In this document: positions 1 to 7,532 of the stretch, in pieces | Numbering within the stretch: position 1 is the stretch's first letter | How the letters are laid out: each line of letters starts with the position of its first letter | Source of the DNA: Bacillota bacterium | Lineage (GTDB): Bacteria > Bacillota > Clostridia > Lachnospirales > Lachnospiraceae | Assembly: GCA_023425485.1 (NCBI GenBank) | Contig: JAFACO010000406.1 | Location: 1-14,635, forward strand | DNA length: 14,635 nt | Direction: 5' to 3' | The notes under the pieces: model-generated | Databases searched by the model: none | What the model was told of the DNA's origin: nothing | Seen by the model: the letters and a program-made list of their open reading frames with translations, nothing else | Program-made: the position numbers and the translations under genes

Positions 1-1659
1 CAATTTCTAAATTCCTGTAAGCGTATGAAGACTTTTTTAAAGCGTGCTGAATATCTTGGTGTAGGAATCGCTGGATATGGCGGCTCTATCAAAGAACTTA
101 GCGAGTTGTCGAACGAGATACAGAACTCAATTCGTAATAATGCTATAGATGATAGCGCTTCAAAGGAACTAAAGGATATTCGTCGAAGTATCGAACAGAT
201 AAATTCTGAAATTAGGACTAAGCTTGAGAATCAATTACGAGGTAAAAAAGAATGGTTTACCGAAGGCTATGTCTCTCAAAGAAATGGGCATTATGTTCTT
301 CCAGTAAAAAAAGAATATAAACATATGGTAAGCGGCTCCGTTCTCGACATTTCTTCTTCCGGTGCTACCTATTTTATAGAACCTACTGCAGTAGGCAAAC
401 TAAGAGATGAGCTGAATATACTTGAAATTGCTGAAAACAACGAAGAGCGAAGAATTTTATTTGTACTTTCCAGTTATGTCTGTGACAATGGTTTTGATAT
501 TCGCATGAATATGGAAGCCATGGAAGCGTTAGACATACTTTTTGCTAAGGCAAAACTAAGTGTGGATATGAAGGCAGTTCCTGCTACAATTAATACAGAT
601 CGCTATATTGAAATTGTCAATGGCAGACACCCCTTGTTAAAACCGGATGAATGTGTCCCCCTAAACTTTAGTCTTGGAGATAATATTAATGGAATAGTAA
701 TTACCGGACCAAACACTGGAGGTAAAACGGTTGCTCTCAAAACCATCGGTCTGCTGGGCTTAATGGCGCAGAGCGGCTTGCATGTTCCCTGTGAAAGCGC
801 AAACCTATGTATGAATAATACTGTGTTGTGCGATATTGGCGATGGACAAAGCATTACAGAAAACTTATCAACATTCTCCTCTCATATAACGAGTATTATC
901 CACATTTTAAGCCAATCCGATCAGGATAGTCTCATTCTATTAGATGAACTTGGTTCCGGCACTGATCCTGCAGAGGGTATGGGTATCGCTATTGCCATTC
1001 TTGAAGAACTTAGAGCGAAGAAATGTCTCTTTGTTGCAACTACACACTATCCAGAAGTGAAGGATTATGCCAACAAAACCGAAGGTATTCTTAATGCAAA
1101 AATGGCCTTTGATAGAGAAAGCTTAAAGCCCCTATATCGTTTGGAAATAGGAGAAGCTGGTGAAAGCTGTGCGCTCTACATTGCCAAGCGACTGGGCTTG
1201 CCAAAGAGACTTCTGGAACGTGCTTACCAAGAAGCTTACTATAAGGAAATAAGCGATAAACGTGAACTTCCAGAAATGAACTCCTTCCGTAATTTCCCCG
1301 AGGAAGCCTTACCTGTACAAGAAAAAGTCCTTCCAACTTTGAAAATAGAAAAAATCATTCCAAAAAAGGAGGCTAATACCCGTTCGCAGAGATTTAATCT
1401 CGGCGATTGTGTTGTGGTTTATCCCCAGAAGAAACTTGGAATTGTATATCAGCCTTCCGACGAACATGGTATGATAGGAGTTCAGATTCAGAAGAAGAAA
1501 GAATTAATTAACCACAAACGGTTAAAGCTTAAGGTGGCTGCAACTGAAATGTATCCAGCGGACTATGATTTCTCAATCATATTTGATAGCGTTGCAAATA
1601 GAAAAGCAAGGCATAATATGGATAGGAAACACCAGGAAGGTCTTGAAATCAAATATTAA
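1..1659 (+). CDS. MutS2-like DNA-binding ATPase without Smr domain (5' end outside window)
   Basis: This is a MutS-superfamily ATPase of the MutS2-like branch. The first Met is at position 25, but the frame stays open to base 1 (QFLNSCKR precedes that Met), so the true start is probably upstream. Counting from the Met at 25, residues 91-123 hold the MutS2-type block with FIEP. The Walker A motif GPNTGGKT is at 228-235, the signature segment SITENLSTFSSHI follows near 276-288, Walker B LILLDE is at 303-308, and TTHYPE is near 339. The protein ends about 90 residues after a basic beta-rich segment and has no Smr nuclease domain, unlike classical MutS2. Family members bind branched or recombination DNA or act on stalled ribosomes; which role applies here cannot be read from sequence. 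It stands alone on the plus strand and ends before a hairpin terminator. Family confidence is high, exact role low. Confidence 0.9.
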   Translation, partial: QFLNSCKRMKTFLKRAEYLGVGIAGYGGSIKELSELSNEIQNSIRNNAIDDSASKELKDIRRSIEQINSEIRTKLENQLRGKKEWFTEGYVSQRNGHYVLPVKKEYKHMVSGSVLDISSSGATYFIEPTAVGKLRDELNILEIAENNEERRILFVLSSYVCDNGFDIRMNMEAMEALDILFAKAKLSVDMKAVPATINTDRYIEIVNGRHPLLKPDECVPLNFSLGDNINGIVITGPNTGGKTVALKTIGLLGLMAQSGLHVPCESANLCMNNTVLCDIGDGQSITENLSTFSSHITSIIHILSQSDQDSLILLDELGSGTDPAEGMGIAIAILEELRAKKCLFVATTHYPEVKDYANKTEGILNAKMAFDRESLKPLYRLEIGEAGESCALYIAKRLGLPKRLLERAYQEAYYKEISDKRELPEMNSFRNFPEEALPVQEKVLPTLKIEKIIPKKEANTRSQRFNLGDCVVVYPQKKLGIVYQPSDEHGMIGVQIQKKKELINHKRLKLKVAATEMYPADYDFSIIFDSVANRKARHNMDRKHQEGLEIKY

Positions 1660-1723
1660 ACTTATAAGTTTGTTGATCTAAAATGTCATTTTTGTTGTAA
1701 TGAATTAAAAACAATAATCAAGA

Positions 1724-1770
1724 AGACCCGGCTATAACAAGTGAAACTTATCCATTGTTATACCGGGTCT
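1724..1770. terminator. Bidirectional intrinsic terminator between convergent genes
   Basis: The arms 1724-1740 and 1755-1770 pair over 16 bp with one bulged C in the left arm, and the core is GACCCGG/CCGGGTC. The loop is 14 nt. A T-containing tract follows on the plus strand and an A-rich tract precedes it, so it can stop transcription from both the MutS-like gene and the convergent diguanylate cyclase gene. Confidence 0.85.
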
Positions 1771-1782
1771 TTATAAACAGTT

Positions 1783-2673
1783 TTATTTCTCAACTCTATT
1801 TCTTCCATTATGTTTTGCTTCATAAAGCTTACCGTCCGCTAGTTCCAGCACTTCATTCATTGTAATATGCTTGCCTGGCGTAATTGTGTGAATACCAAAA
1901 CTAGCTGTTATCTGAAACTTTTTATTTCCGTAGGTTATTACACTTTTTTCAACTTTTTTGCGTAATCTCTCTGCTATCTGCCCTGCAACCTCATTATTGG
2001 CTCCTGGAAGACAGATTAAAAATTCCTCTCCTCCAAATCGTGCCACCCAGTCAGTTGTTCTGTTAAGTCCTTGGGAAAGTATCTGTGCAAATTTCTTCAA
2101 AGCTCTATCTCCACACAGATGCCCATATGTATCATTTACTTTTTTAAAGTAATCGATATCTACCATAATAATTGAAATGCTCTTCTCTGAATTTCTTGCG
2201 TGTTTTATTTCCTCAGGTAATTTCTCATTAATATATCTTCGATTATATACACCCGTTAACGAATCCTTTAACACAAGATTATTCATCTTATCAATTACTT
2301 CATGCATCTCGGAATAAATATTTCCCTGATTAGTTTCTAGAATTAAACTGCTGGTTGCATTGATAATTATCTCAATTACAACTCTCCGATCTGGTAAATC
2401 AACTGGAATTGCAATAATAAAAAATACATTATCTTTGTTATATTCCATCTTTGTATAGGTTTTATCATCATGATATGCCCTAATAGAAATACAATTTTCA
2501 CAGACCTTATTTTTGCCCAAAAGCTCAAAACAATGAAATCCAGTAGAAACAGAATCCGCACCATTATGAAATAGTACCGTGTGTTCCAAGGGATCAATCA
2601 CTCGAATATGATCAAACGCTTTTTCTAATATCCCATACTTAATAATTAATTCGTCTAATTCTTTGTTACACAT
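1783..2673 (-). CDS. Diguanylate cyclase with N-terminal Cys-containing sensor domain
   Basis: This 296-residue protein should make cyclic di-GMP from two GTP. The C-terminal GGDEF domain (about 133-296) has DSLTGVYNRR at 137-146, the metal-binding stretch IMVDIDYFKKVND, and an intact GGEEF active site at 214-218. The inhibitory I-site RTTD sits at 205-208, exactly five residues before GGEEF, so product feedback inhibition is expected. The N-terminal part (about 1-110) looks like a PAS-type sensor and carries a Cys cluster (C48, C58, C61, with CENC at 58-61) that could bind metal or a cofactor or respond to redox. There is no membrane segment and no EAL or HD-GYP domain, so it is a cytoplasmic synthase. 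ATG 2673 is preceded by GGGGAAGGA at good spacing. It is monocistronic and converges on the MutS-like gene. The catalytic call is firm; the signal is unknown. Confidence 0.93.
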   Translation of the reverse strand: MCNKELDELIIKYGILEKAFDHIRVIDPLEHTVLFHNGADSVSTGFHCFELLGKNKVCENCISIRAYHDDKTYTKMEYNKDNVFFIIAIPVDLPDRRVVIEIIINATSSLILETNQGNIYSEMHEVIDKMNNLVLKDSLTGVYNRRYINEKLPEEIKHARNSEKSISIIMVDIDYFKKVNDTYGHLCGDRALKKFAQILSQGLNRTTDWVARFGGEEFLICLPGANNEVAGQIAERLRKKVEKSVITYGNKKFQITASFGIHTITPGKHITMNEVLELADGKLYEAKHNGRNRVEK

Positions 2674-2760
2674 AGGATTCCTTCCCCACTTTAGTAGTTT
2701 TATTTAGCTGAATTGATCTGGTCTGGTATATCCATAGATTATTAATTGTATTTTTTTATG

Positions 2761-2790
2761 TTGACTAGGTATTTGTTACTATTATATATG
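2761..2790 (+). promoter_or_regulatory. Possible promoter for the CotF-like gene
   Basis: TTGACT (2761-2766) is followed after 16-18 nt by TATATA/TATATG (2783-2790), about 145 nt before the CotF-like start. The 263-nt gap (2674-2936) is extremely AT-rich, so chance matches are likely. No convincing sporulation sigma (E or K) promoter was found. Confidence 0.25.
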
Positions 2791-2936
2791 ATAATATTTT
2801 GTTTTTCTACATTTTATTTTCTTAATTAAAAATAATTAATTTTATATAACAAATTTATCAATAAATCAAGTAAATTGTATCCAGTTTTTGAATAATATAA
2901 AAAACCTCTGAAAATACTAATCGCGGAGGTGTTACT

Positions 2937-3428
2937 ATGATAACTAATTTTCAATTAACGACGAAAGAAAGATTTTTACTTGAGGATGCAAAAAGCCACG
3001 AGGAGCAGTGTATATTAAAATATGAGAACTATGAGAAAATTGCTGCAGACCCTCAACTTAAGGCAGTATTTCGCACGAATGGACAGAAAGAAAAAGAACA
3101 CTTACAGACGATCAATCAATTACTAACTGGAAAAGTTCCTGATATGAATCAAGGTGGCGGACAGAATAATCAAAACAGTTCTTCATCTACTTCCCAATCT
3201 TCCAATTGGGCTTCAGGAGATTCTAGTTTTAATGCGTCTGATAAAGATTTATGTACAGACATGTTAAATACAGAGAAATATGTCGCAGGCACTTATAATA
3301 CCGCAATCTTTGAATTTAAAGATGCTTCTGTACGTGATGTACTCAATCACATTGAGACAGAAGAACAGAAACATGGGGAAGCAATCTTTGCTTATATGCA
3401 AAGCAAGGGTATGTATAAACCACAATAA
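2937..3428 (+). CDS. CotF-like spore coat / ferritin-like protein with internal duplication
   Basis: This 163-residue protein resembles the clostridial CotF-type coat family, a ferritin-like four-helix fold. Two homologous two-helix halves (about 9-62 and 100-155) flank a low-complexity Gly/Gln/Asn/Ser linker (71-98). Residues 17-55 align without gaps to 108-146, matching D17/D108, E22/E113, Y29/Y120, D38/D129, V44/V135, E52/E143 and H55/H146. Each half ends in an ExxH motif (52-55 and 143-146), and E22 and E113 lie where a ferritin-like fold would place the other metal ligands. A di-iron site is therefore possible, though many coat proteins of this family have only a structural role. GGAGGT (2925-2930) lies 6 nt before the ATG. 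An 11-bp terminator follows, so it is probably monocistronic. No signal peptide is present. Confidence 0.85.
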   Translation: MITNFQLTTKERFLLEDAKSHEEQCILKYENYEKIAADPQLKAVFRTNGQKEKEHLQTINQLLTGKVPDMNQGGGQNNQNSSSSTSQSSNWASGDSSFNASDKDLCTDMLNTEKYVAGTYNTAIFEFKDASVRDVLNHIETEEQKHGEAIFAYMQSKGMYKPQ

Positions 3429-3460
3429 TTAATCAGGCTGTTATAAAAAAATAACTATGC

Positions 3461-3487
3461 AAAAAGGGAGTATCTATACTCCCTTTT
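3461..3487. terminator. Intrinsic terminator after CotF-like gene, shared with the convergent kinase gene
   Basis: AAAAGGGAGTA (3462-3472) and TACTCCCTTTT (3477-3487) form a perfect 11-bp stem with a 4-nt loop. T-rich sequence follows on the plus strand and the complement of an A run follows on the minus strand, so it can serve the CotF-like gene and the minus-strand kinase gene that ends at 3533. Confidence 0.85.
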
Positions 3488-3532
3488 CTCTCGACATAAT
3501 AGACTTTTGCAGAAGCCTCATCTCTACTTCAA

Positions 3533-4510
3533 TTATTTTTCAAGCTCTTGTCGAAGTTCTGTAATTGTTTTCTCTAATTGCTCAGTAGCAAAATTCAACT
3601 GCCAGTCATCGGGATAGAATCTATAATTTGTTTCAATTATAAGGATTGCAAAGAGATAGATATCATAAAGCAGGGACCTGACAGGGGCTGCTTCACGCAA
3701 GTTGCTTCCATATCCCTTATAGAACTCCTCGATATTATTATGTCCTCTAAAGTTAAATTCCATTAAGGGGTCCGCCCACATGGCTCGTTCAAAATCAATA
3801 ATTCCACTAAGTACATTATCCTGAACAAATACATTTCCATCCCATAAGTCCCAATGTACCAGATAAGGTTCCTTTACCTCCTCTAACACCGGACTTGCTT
3901 GAAGGACTAGCTTTCTTACCTCCTCATAGGAGACACCGAGGCTTATATCCACACGTTCGCCATCCTGTAATACTTCTTCCAGCATCTGAAGAAATACTTC
4001 CTTCCAGCTGTCACCCTGCTTTTCCGTTAAAGCATAATAGCCAAAACGTTCTCCTTTGATTTGGTTTATTTCTTTACTATAGCGTCCGACTTCCTTATAT
4101 ATCTGCTTTTGCACATCACTTGAAATCAGCTCTTTCACATTTAGTTCAAAAAAACTTTCCCCTTCTATCTTCTCCATAAAGAAGTAATCTGCATTGCAGA
4201 CACTATGAGATGCATCATAATAAAGCACTTTAGGCACTGGAACTGATGTCTTTTCATACACCAGCTGCATCGCCTCTGCTTCTGCTTTCATCATATTATG
4301 TTCGTAACTCATAACCTTAATATTTGAGGGCGGTGCAATTTTTAAAATAACTGTTTTGTCTCTCATTATTACTTCGTAGGCAACATTAAAGAAACCACCT
4401 GTAAGCTCTTTTATTTGAACTTCTTCCAGTGTAAAGTTATCTCCAAAGGCTTTTTGCAGCATACTTAATATTTCTTCGTTCGATTTCTTATTCTTTGTTA
4501 AGCTTTCCAT
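3533..4510 (-). CDS. APH-fold small-molecule kinase (phosphotransferase family)
   Basis: This 325-residue cytoplasmic protein has the aminoglycoside/choline kinase-like fold. It should transfer the ATP gamma-phosphate to a small hydroxylated substrate. Visible kinase features are a Gly-containing nucleotide loop LTGGFFNVAYEV (36-47), the ATP-binding lysine K57 in VILKI, the catalytic motif HWDLWDGN (219-226; base D221, N226), and the metal-binding IDFE (238-241; D239). Length and motifs are normal for the family. The substrate is not identifiable, and the aminoglycoside name should not be read as proof of resistance. ATG 4510 has AGAAGG upstream. The gene begins 113 nt after hydG on the same strand with no obvious terminator between, so read-through from hydEG is possible. 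The 4511-4623 gap shows no convincing promoter of its own. Confidence 0.85.
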   Translation of the reverse strand: MESLTKNKKSNEEILSMLQKAFGDNFTLEEVQIKELTGGFFNVAYEVIMRDKTVILKIAPPSNIKVMSYEHNMMKAEAEAMQLVYEKTSVPVPKVLYYDASHSVCNADYFFMEKIEGESFFELNVKELISSDVQKQIYKEVGRYSKEINQIKGERFGYYALTEKQGDSWKEVFLQMLEEVLQDGERVDISLGVSYEEVRKLVLQASPVLEEVKEPYLVHWDLWDGNVFVQDNVLSGIIDFERAMWADPLMEFNFRGHNNIEEFYKGYGSNLREAAPVRSLLYDIYLFAILIIETNYRFYPDDWQLNFATEQLEKTITELRQELEK

Positions 4511-4623
4511 AAAATACCTTCTCTCTTGTGTGTGTAAACCCTGTTTTGTAAATAAATTATTATATAGGTGTTACATATCTAAAGTGTATATATAACTTCC
4601 TACATTATCTATCGGCAATTTAC

Positions 4624-6042
4624 TTAAAATCTGAAATCCCTGCTGCCAGTTTTAATCTTTTCTAGATTATCTTTGGCAATCCTCAATACTTTTTCATTTG
4701 GAATATGTTCTAATTCGTTTTCAATTAATTCACTTCCCTTTATCTTCGTATCCTGAGAAGCATAGTCTTGAAGATACTCTTCCAAGGTCATCAAAGCATT
4801 TGGCTGACAACAGTTTGCGATCTGACCTGATTTTACCAAGCTCATAAATCGATCTCCGGTTCGTCCCTCTCGGTAACAAGCGGTACAAAAACTTGGAATA
4901 TGCCCCAGGGATAAAAGCCAGTTAACGATTTCATCCAGGGTTCTCTTATCATCTACATCAAACTGTGCAGAATTATCTTCTTCCGATTCTTCTTCGGCAT
5001 AACCTCCAACACTGGTTTTAGATCCACCGCTGATTTGGGATACCCCTAATTTTAATACTTTTTCTCTACTCTTTTGAGATTCACGGGTCGATACAATAAT
5101 TCCTGTATAAGGAACTGCAATTCTAAGAATTGCAACAATCTTCTCAAATATTTCATCTGAAATAGAATCCTTAAAGCTTCCAGCATCTATATCATCTGCT
5201 GGTCGAATGCGGGGAACGCTGATGGTATGGGGACCACACCCCATAGCTGCTTCCAAATGTTCCGCATGCATTAATATTCCTGCAAAGTCATAACGATACA
5301 TATTAAGTCCATATAAAACTCCCAGACCAACATCATCTATTCCTGCTTCCATTGCACGGTCCATTGCCTCTGTATGATAAGCATAATTATGCTTTGGACC
5401 AGTAGGATGAAGTTTCTCATAGTTCTCTTTATGATATGTCTCCTGAAATAAAATATAGGTTCCAATTCCTGCATCCTTAAGTTTTACATAATCCTCAACG
5501 GTTGTAGCTGCTATATTAACATTAACTCTGCGGATAGCACCATTTTTATGTTTGATGGAGTAGATGGTATCAATACTCTCTAAGATATAATCCAATGGAT
5601 TATTCACAGGGTCTTCCCCAGCCTCCAGTGCCAAACGCTTATGTCCCATATCCTGAAGAGCAATTACTTCCCTTCGAATTTCCTCCTGGGTTAACTTCTT
5701 ACGAGAAATATGTTTATTTACATAATGATAGGGACAGTATACACAACCATTTACACAATAATTTGAAAGATAGAGGGGAGCAAACATAACGATACGGTTG
5801 CCATAGAATTTTTCTTTAATCTTAATGGCAAGATCATATATTTTTCGAATATCTTCCTCTTGGTCACATTCTAGTAAAACAGATGCTTCCCTATGCGTTA
5901 TTCCCTGCATCTTGGCTGCCTTTTCAAGTATACTATCTATTAATTCTCTGTTATTCTTATTTGCACTGGCATATTCTAAGGTTGCAAGAATCTCCTCGTG
6001 ACTGATGAATTCTTCTGCCTTCTTTGACATTACATCATACAT
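4624..6042 (-). CDS. hydG: [FeFe]-hydrogenase maturase HydG (radical SAM tyrosine lyase)
   Basis: HydG cleaves tyrosine to p-cresol and a glycyl fragment that yields the CO and CN ligands of the [FeFe]-hydrogenase H-cluster. The 472-residue protein has the radical-SAM motif CVNGCVYC (C96, C100, C103) and the HydG-specific C-terminal cluster motif CX2CX22C (C386, C389, C412), which binds the second Fe-S cluster where Fe(CO)x(CN)y units form. That C-terminal motif separates it from the paralogous ThiH, and so does its position after hydE. Length is normal and all six ligands are present, so it should be functional. ATG 6042 has AAAGGAG upstream, and the 14-nt gap after the hydE stop indicates one operon. 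The partner GTPase scaffold HydF and the hydrogenase itself are not in this window. Confidence 0.96.
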   Translation of the reverse strand: MYDVMSKKAEEFISHEEILATLEYASANKNNRELIDSILEKAAKMQGITHREASVLLECDQEEDIRKIYDLAIKIKEKFYGNRIVMFAPLYLSNYCVNGCVYCPYHYVNKHISRKKLTQEEIRREVIALQDMGHKRLALEAGEDPVNNPLDYILESIDTIYSIKHKNGAIRRVNVNIAATTVEDYVKLKDAGIGTYILFQETYHKENYEKLHPTGPKHNYAYHTEAMDRAMEAGIDDVGLGVLYGLNMYRYDFAGILMHAEHLEAAMGCGPHTISVPRIRPADDIDAGSFKDSISDEIFEKIVAILRIAVPYTGIIVSTRESQKSREKVLKLGVSQISGGSKTSVGGYAEEESEEDNSAQFDVDDKRTLDEIVNWLLSLGHIPSFCTACYREGRTGDRFMSLVKSGQIANCCQPNALMTLEEYLQDYASQDTKIKGSELIENELEHIPNEKVLRIAKDNLEKIKTGSRDFRF

Positions 6043-6056
6043 GTTCGTATCTCCTT

Positions 6057-7127
6057 TTATGAAATGTGGGAAAAAGACTCAATTGCTTGATAATCCCCGC
6101 GGTCAACAGCTAGTTCATAACCTATTTTCTTCATTCGATTGGAGAGGCAGAAACGACATTCGGCAGCCTCATCACCTGTACAAATTTTATTATCATATAA
6201 TTGATATTTCTTACGGACAACGGTAGGTGATAAATTCGGCATTACCACATTAGCACCTGCCAGAATTCCTAATTCTCTGCCATTGGGATGAATGGTACCA
6301 AGTGCAGTTGTTGCCGGAATGAGTGCATTTGGAATTAATAATCTTAATATGCTAATCAATAACAGGGTCTGTTCCATGCTTCCCTTTGCTTCATTTGCAA
6401 AAGGAGTCTCGTGATGAGGAAGAAACGGACCAATCCCTATCATCTGTGGTGAAAGCTCTTTTACATATAATAAATCTTCTGCCAGATTCTCCAGCGTTTG
6501 CCCAGGGGACCCAACCATAAAGCCGGCACCAACTTGATAGCCAATTTCTTTTAAATCCTTTAGACATCGCTTTCTATTTGCAAGTGTAAGGTTCTCTGGA
6601 TGAAGTTTGCGATAATGCGTATCATTGGCTGTCTCATGTCGCAATAAATATCGATCAGCTCCTGCTTCATAATATTTAAGATAACTGTCATAACTCTTTT
6701 CGCCAATGGATAGTGTTATTGCGCAATCTGGATACTCCTTCTTAATCATTTGAACAATTTCAACAATATCCTCATCCTTATAGCTGCCATCCTCACCACC
6801 CTGTAACACAAAGGTACGAAAGTCAAGTTCATAGCCCACCTTACAACAGTTTAAGATATCTTCTTTTGTCAAACGATAACGTTCTACCTCTCGATTACTC
6901 CTTCTGATACCGCAGTAATAGCAATCATTTTTACAGTAATTCGTAAATTCTATTAAACCTCTGGTATAAATCTTATTACCAAAGAATCGATGTGCTGTCT
7001 GACGAGCTTTTTCTCGAAGAACTTCATTCTCTTCCTCGGAAATATCCGATAGCAACGTAATTAATTCTTCCTTATTCAATTCTCCCTGTCTGTCGAGCTT
7101 CTCAATTAATTCTCTCGTCTTTGTCAT
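6057..7127 (-). CDS. hydE: [FeFe]-hydrogenase maturase HydE (radical SAM)
   Basis: HydE is the radical-SAM maturase that acts with HydG and HydF to build the diiron subcluster, in current models contributing to the dithiolate bridge. Counting from the start chosen here, the radical-SAM cluster motif CKNDCYYC is at 65-72 (C65, C69, C72). A second, auxiliary cluster motif CX7CX2C is at the C-terminus (C316, C324, C327), as in many but not all HydE proteins. The family motif LLRHETAN lies near 161-168. I place the start at 7127 because GGAG lies 6 nt before this ATG. The upstream in-frame ATGs at 7139 and 7133 have no usable ribosome binding site, and the GGAG itself would lie inside the longer reading. 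It is the first gene of the hydEG operon and follows a long structured leader with a terminator. Confidence 0.95.
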   Translation of the reverse strand: MTKTRELIEKLDRQGELNKEELITLLSDISEEENEVLREKARQTAHRFFGNKIYTRGLIEFTNYCKNDCYYCGIRRSNREVERYRLTKEDILNCCKVGYELDFRTFVLQGGEDGSYKDEDIVEIVQMIKKEYPDCAITLSIGEKSYDSYLKYYEAGADRYLLRHETANDTHYRKLHPENLTLANRKRCLKDLKEIGYQVGAGFMVGSPGQTLENLAEDLLYVKELSPQMIGIGPFLPHHETPFANEAKGSMEQTLLLISILRLLIPNALIPATTALGTIHPNGRELGILAGANVVMPNLSPTVVRKKYQLYDNKICTGDEAAECRFCLSNRMKKIGYELAVDRGDYQAIESFSHIS

Positions 7128-7386
7128 AAACATCTCCATTCTTAGATTGCAAATACTACATAAACTTCACACCATAAAGACGCAAAAATCCCCGTGTCCA
7201 TGGGCACAGCCAAAGGCACAGGGATAGATATCTAAATAATAGGATAGGTAGTATGAGACAGAGGCATATACTATAATAGTACTAACCTCTTCTTTACTAT
7301 ACATTTCTATGTATTAGTTATTCTAGTCTGTCGCCTTCCTACTTGGGCTAACCCTCATGGTCAGAACGATACTTTTGTTATTTATT
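7128..7386 (-). promoter_or_regulatory. Structured 5' leader of hydEG, candidate riboswitch or attenuator (class not recognised)
   Basis: Transcription from the promoter at 7392-7420 gives a leader of about 260 nt. On the minus strand it shows a hairpin CTGACC/GGTTAG with a 5-nt loop (7348-7364). A long-range helix pairs 7327-7332 with 7257-7262 and 7339-7342 with 7248-7251. Inside it are hairpins at 7299-7314 and 7260-7290. An intrinsic terminator at 7184-7225 follows, about 57 nt before hydE. The segment GGCGACAG (7335-7328) can also pair, with one bulged G, to CTGTGCC (7221-7215) in the left arm of the terminator, which would give an antiterminator. I tested it by eye against SAM, TPP, FMN, glutamine, c-di-GMP and THF consensus features and it fits none. 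It could instead be a separate small RNA ended by the terminator. Confidence 0.6.
7184..7225 (-). terminator. Intrinsic terminator in the hydEG leader
   Basis: On the minus strand ATCCCTGTG (7225-7217) pairs with CACGGGGAT (7196-7188) over 9 bp with one G-U pair, extended by CC/GG past a bulged A. It is followed by a run of five T (7188-7184). The position directly before hydE and after a structured domain suggests conditional termination rather than a simple gene end. Confidence 0.75.
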
Positions 7387-7391
7387 TAACA

Positions 7392-7420
7392 ATTATATTA
7401 CAAATCAATTCATTTGTAAA
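7392..7420 (-). promoter_or_regulatory. Sigma-A-type promoter of hydEG leader
   Basis: On the minus strand TTTACA (7420-7415), 17 nt and TATAAT (7397-7392) form a near-consensus housekeeping promoter. Predicted start is near 7385. It is the best promoter match seen in the window. Confidence 0.75.
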
Positions 7421-7532
7421 TGTTATTTTATAGAACTATTTGTAGCTGTTCCTCGCTAATCAGAATATTAATAAATTAGCCGTGAAAGCTTGCTTTCTTA
7501 GGATAATTGATTATTTTAAAAATCTTCTTTCA
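7421..7532 (-). other. Intergenic stretch after the DUF3784 gene with two short dyads
   Basis: GCTAAT/ATTAGC (7455-7460 and 7475-7480) and GAAAGC/GCTTTC (7484-7489 and 7492-7497) can form hairpins. Neither is followed by a clear T run on the minus strand, so they are at best weak ends for the upstream operon. No gene was found here. Confidence 0.35.

Noticed and set aside
603..854. Minus-strand open frame of 83 codons inside the MutS-like gene
   Set aside because: It lies wholly inside a strongly supported gene and shows no ribosome binding site or family motif. It is a shadow of the real gene.
3533..4510. Reading the APH-fold kinase as an aminoglycoside resistance gene
   Set aside because: Only the fold and the generic catalytic motifs are visible. 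No subfamily-specific residues or mobile element context supports resistance.
4624..6042. ThiH (thiamine synthesis) for the radical SAM gene here called hydG
   Set aside because: The C-terminal CX2CX22C arrangement and the adjacent hydE gene fit HydG; no thiamine genes are present nearby.
7325..7360. An 11-codon frame in the hydEG leader (starts ATG AGG GTT) as a leader peptide
   Set aside because: No Shine-Dalgarno sequence precedes it and its residues show no cluster of one amino acid, so peptide-based attenuation is not supported.
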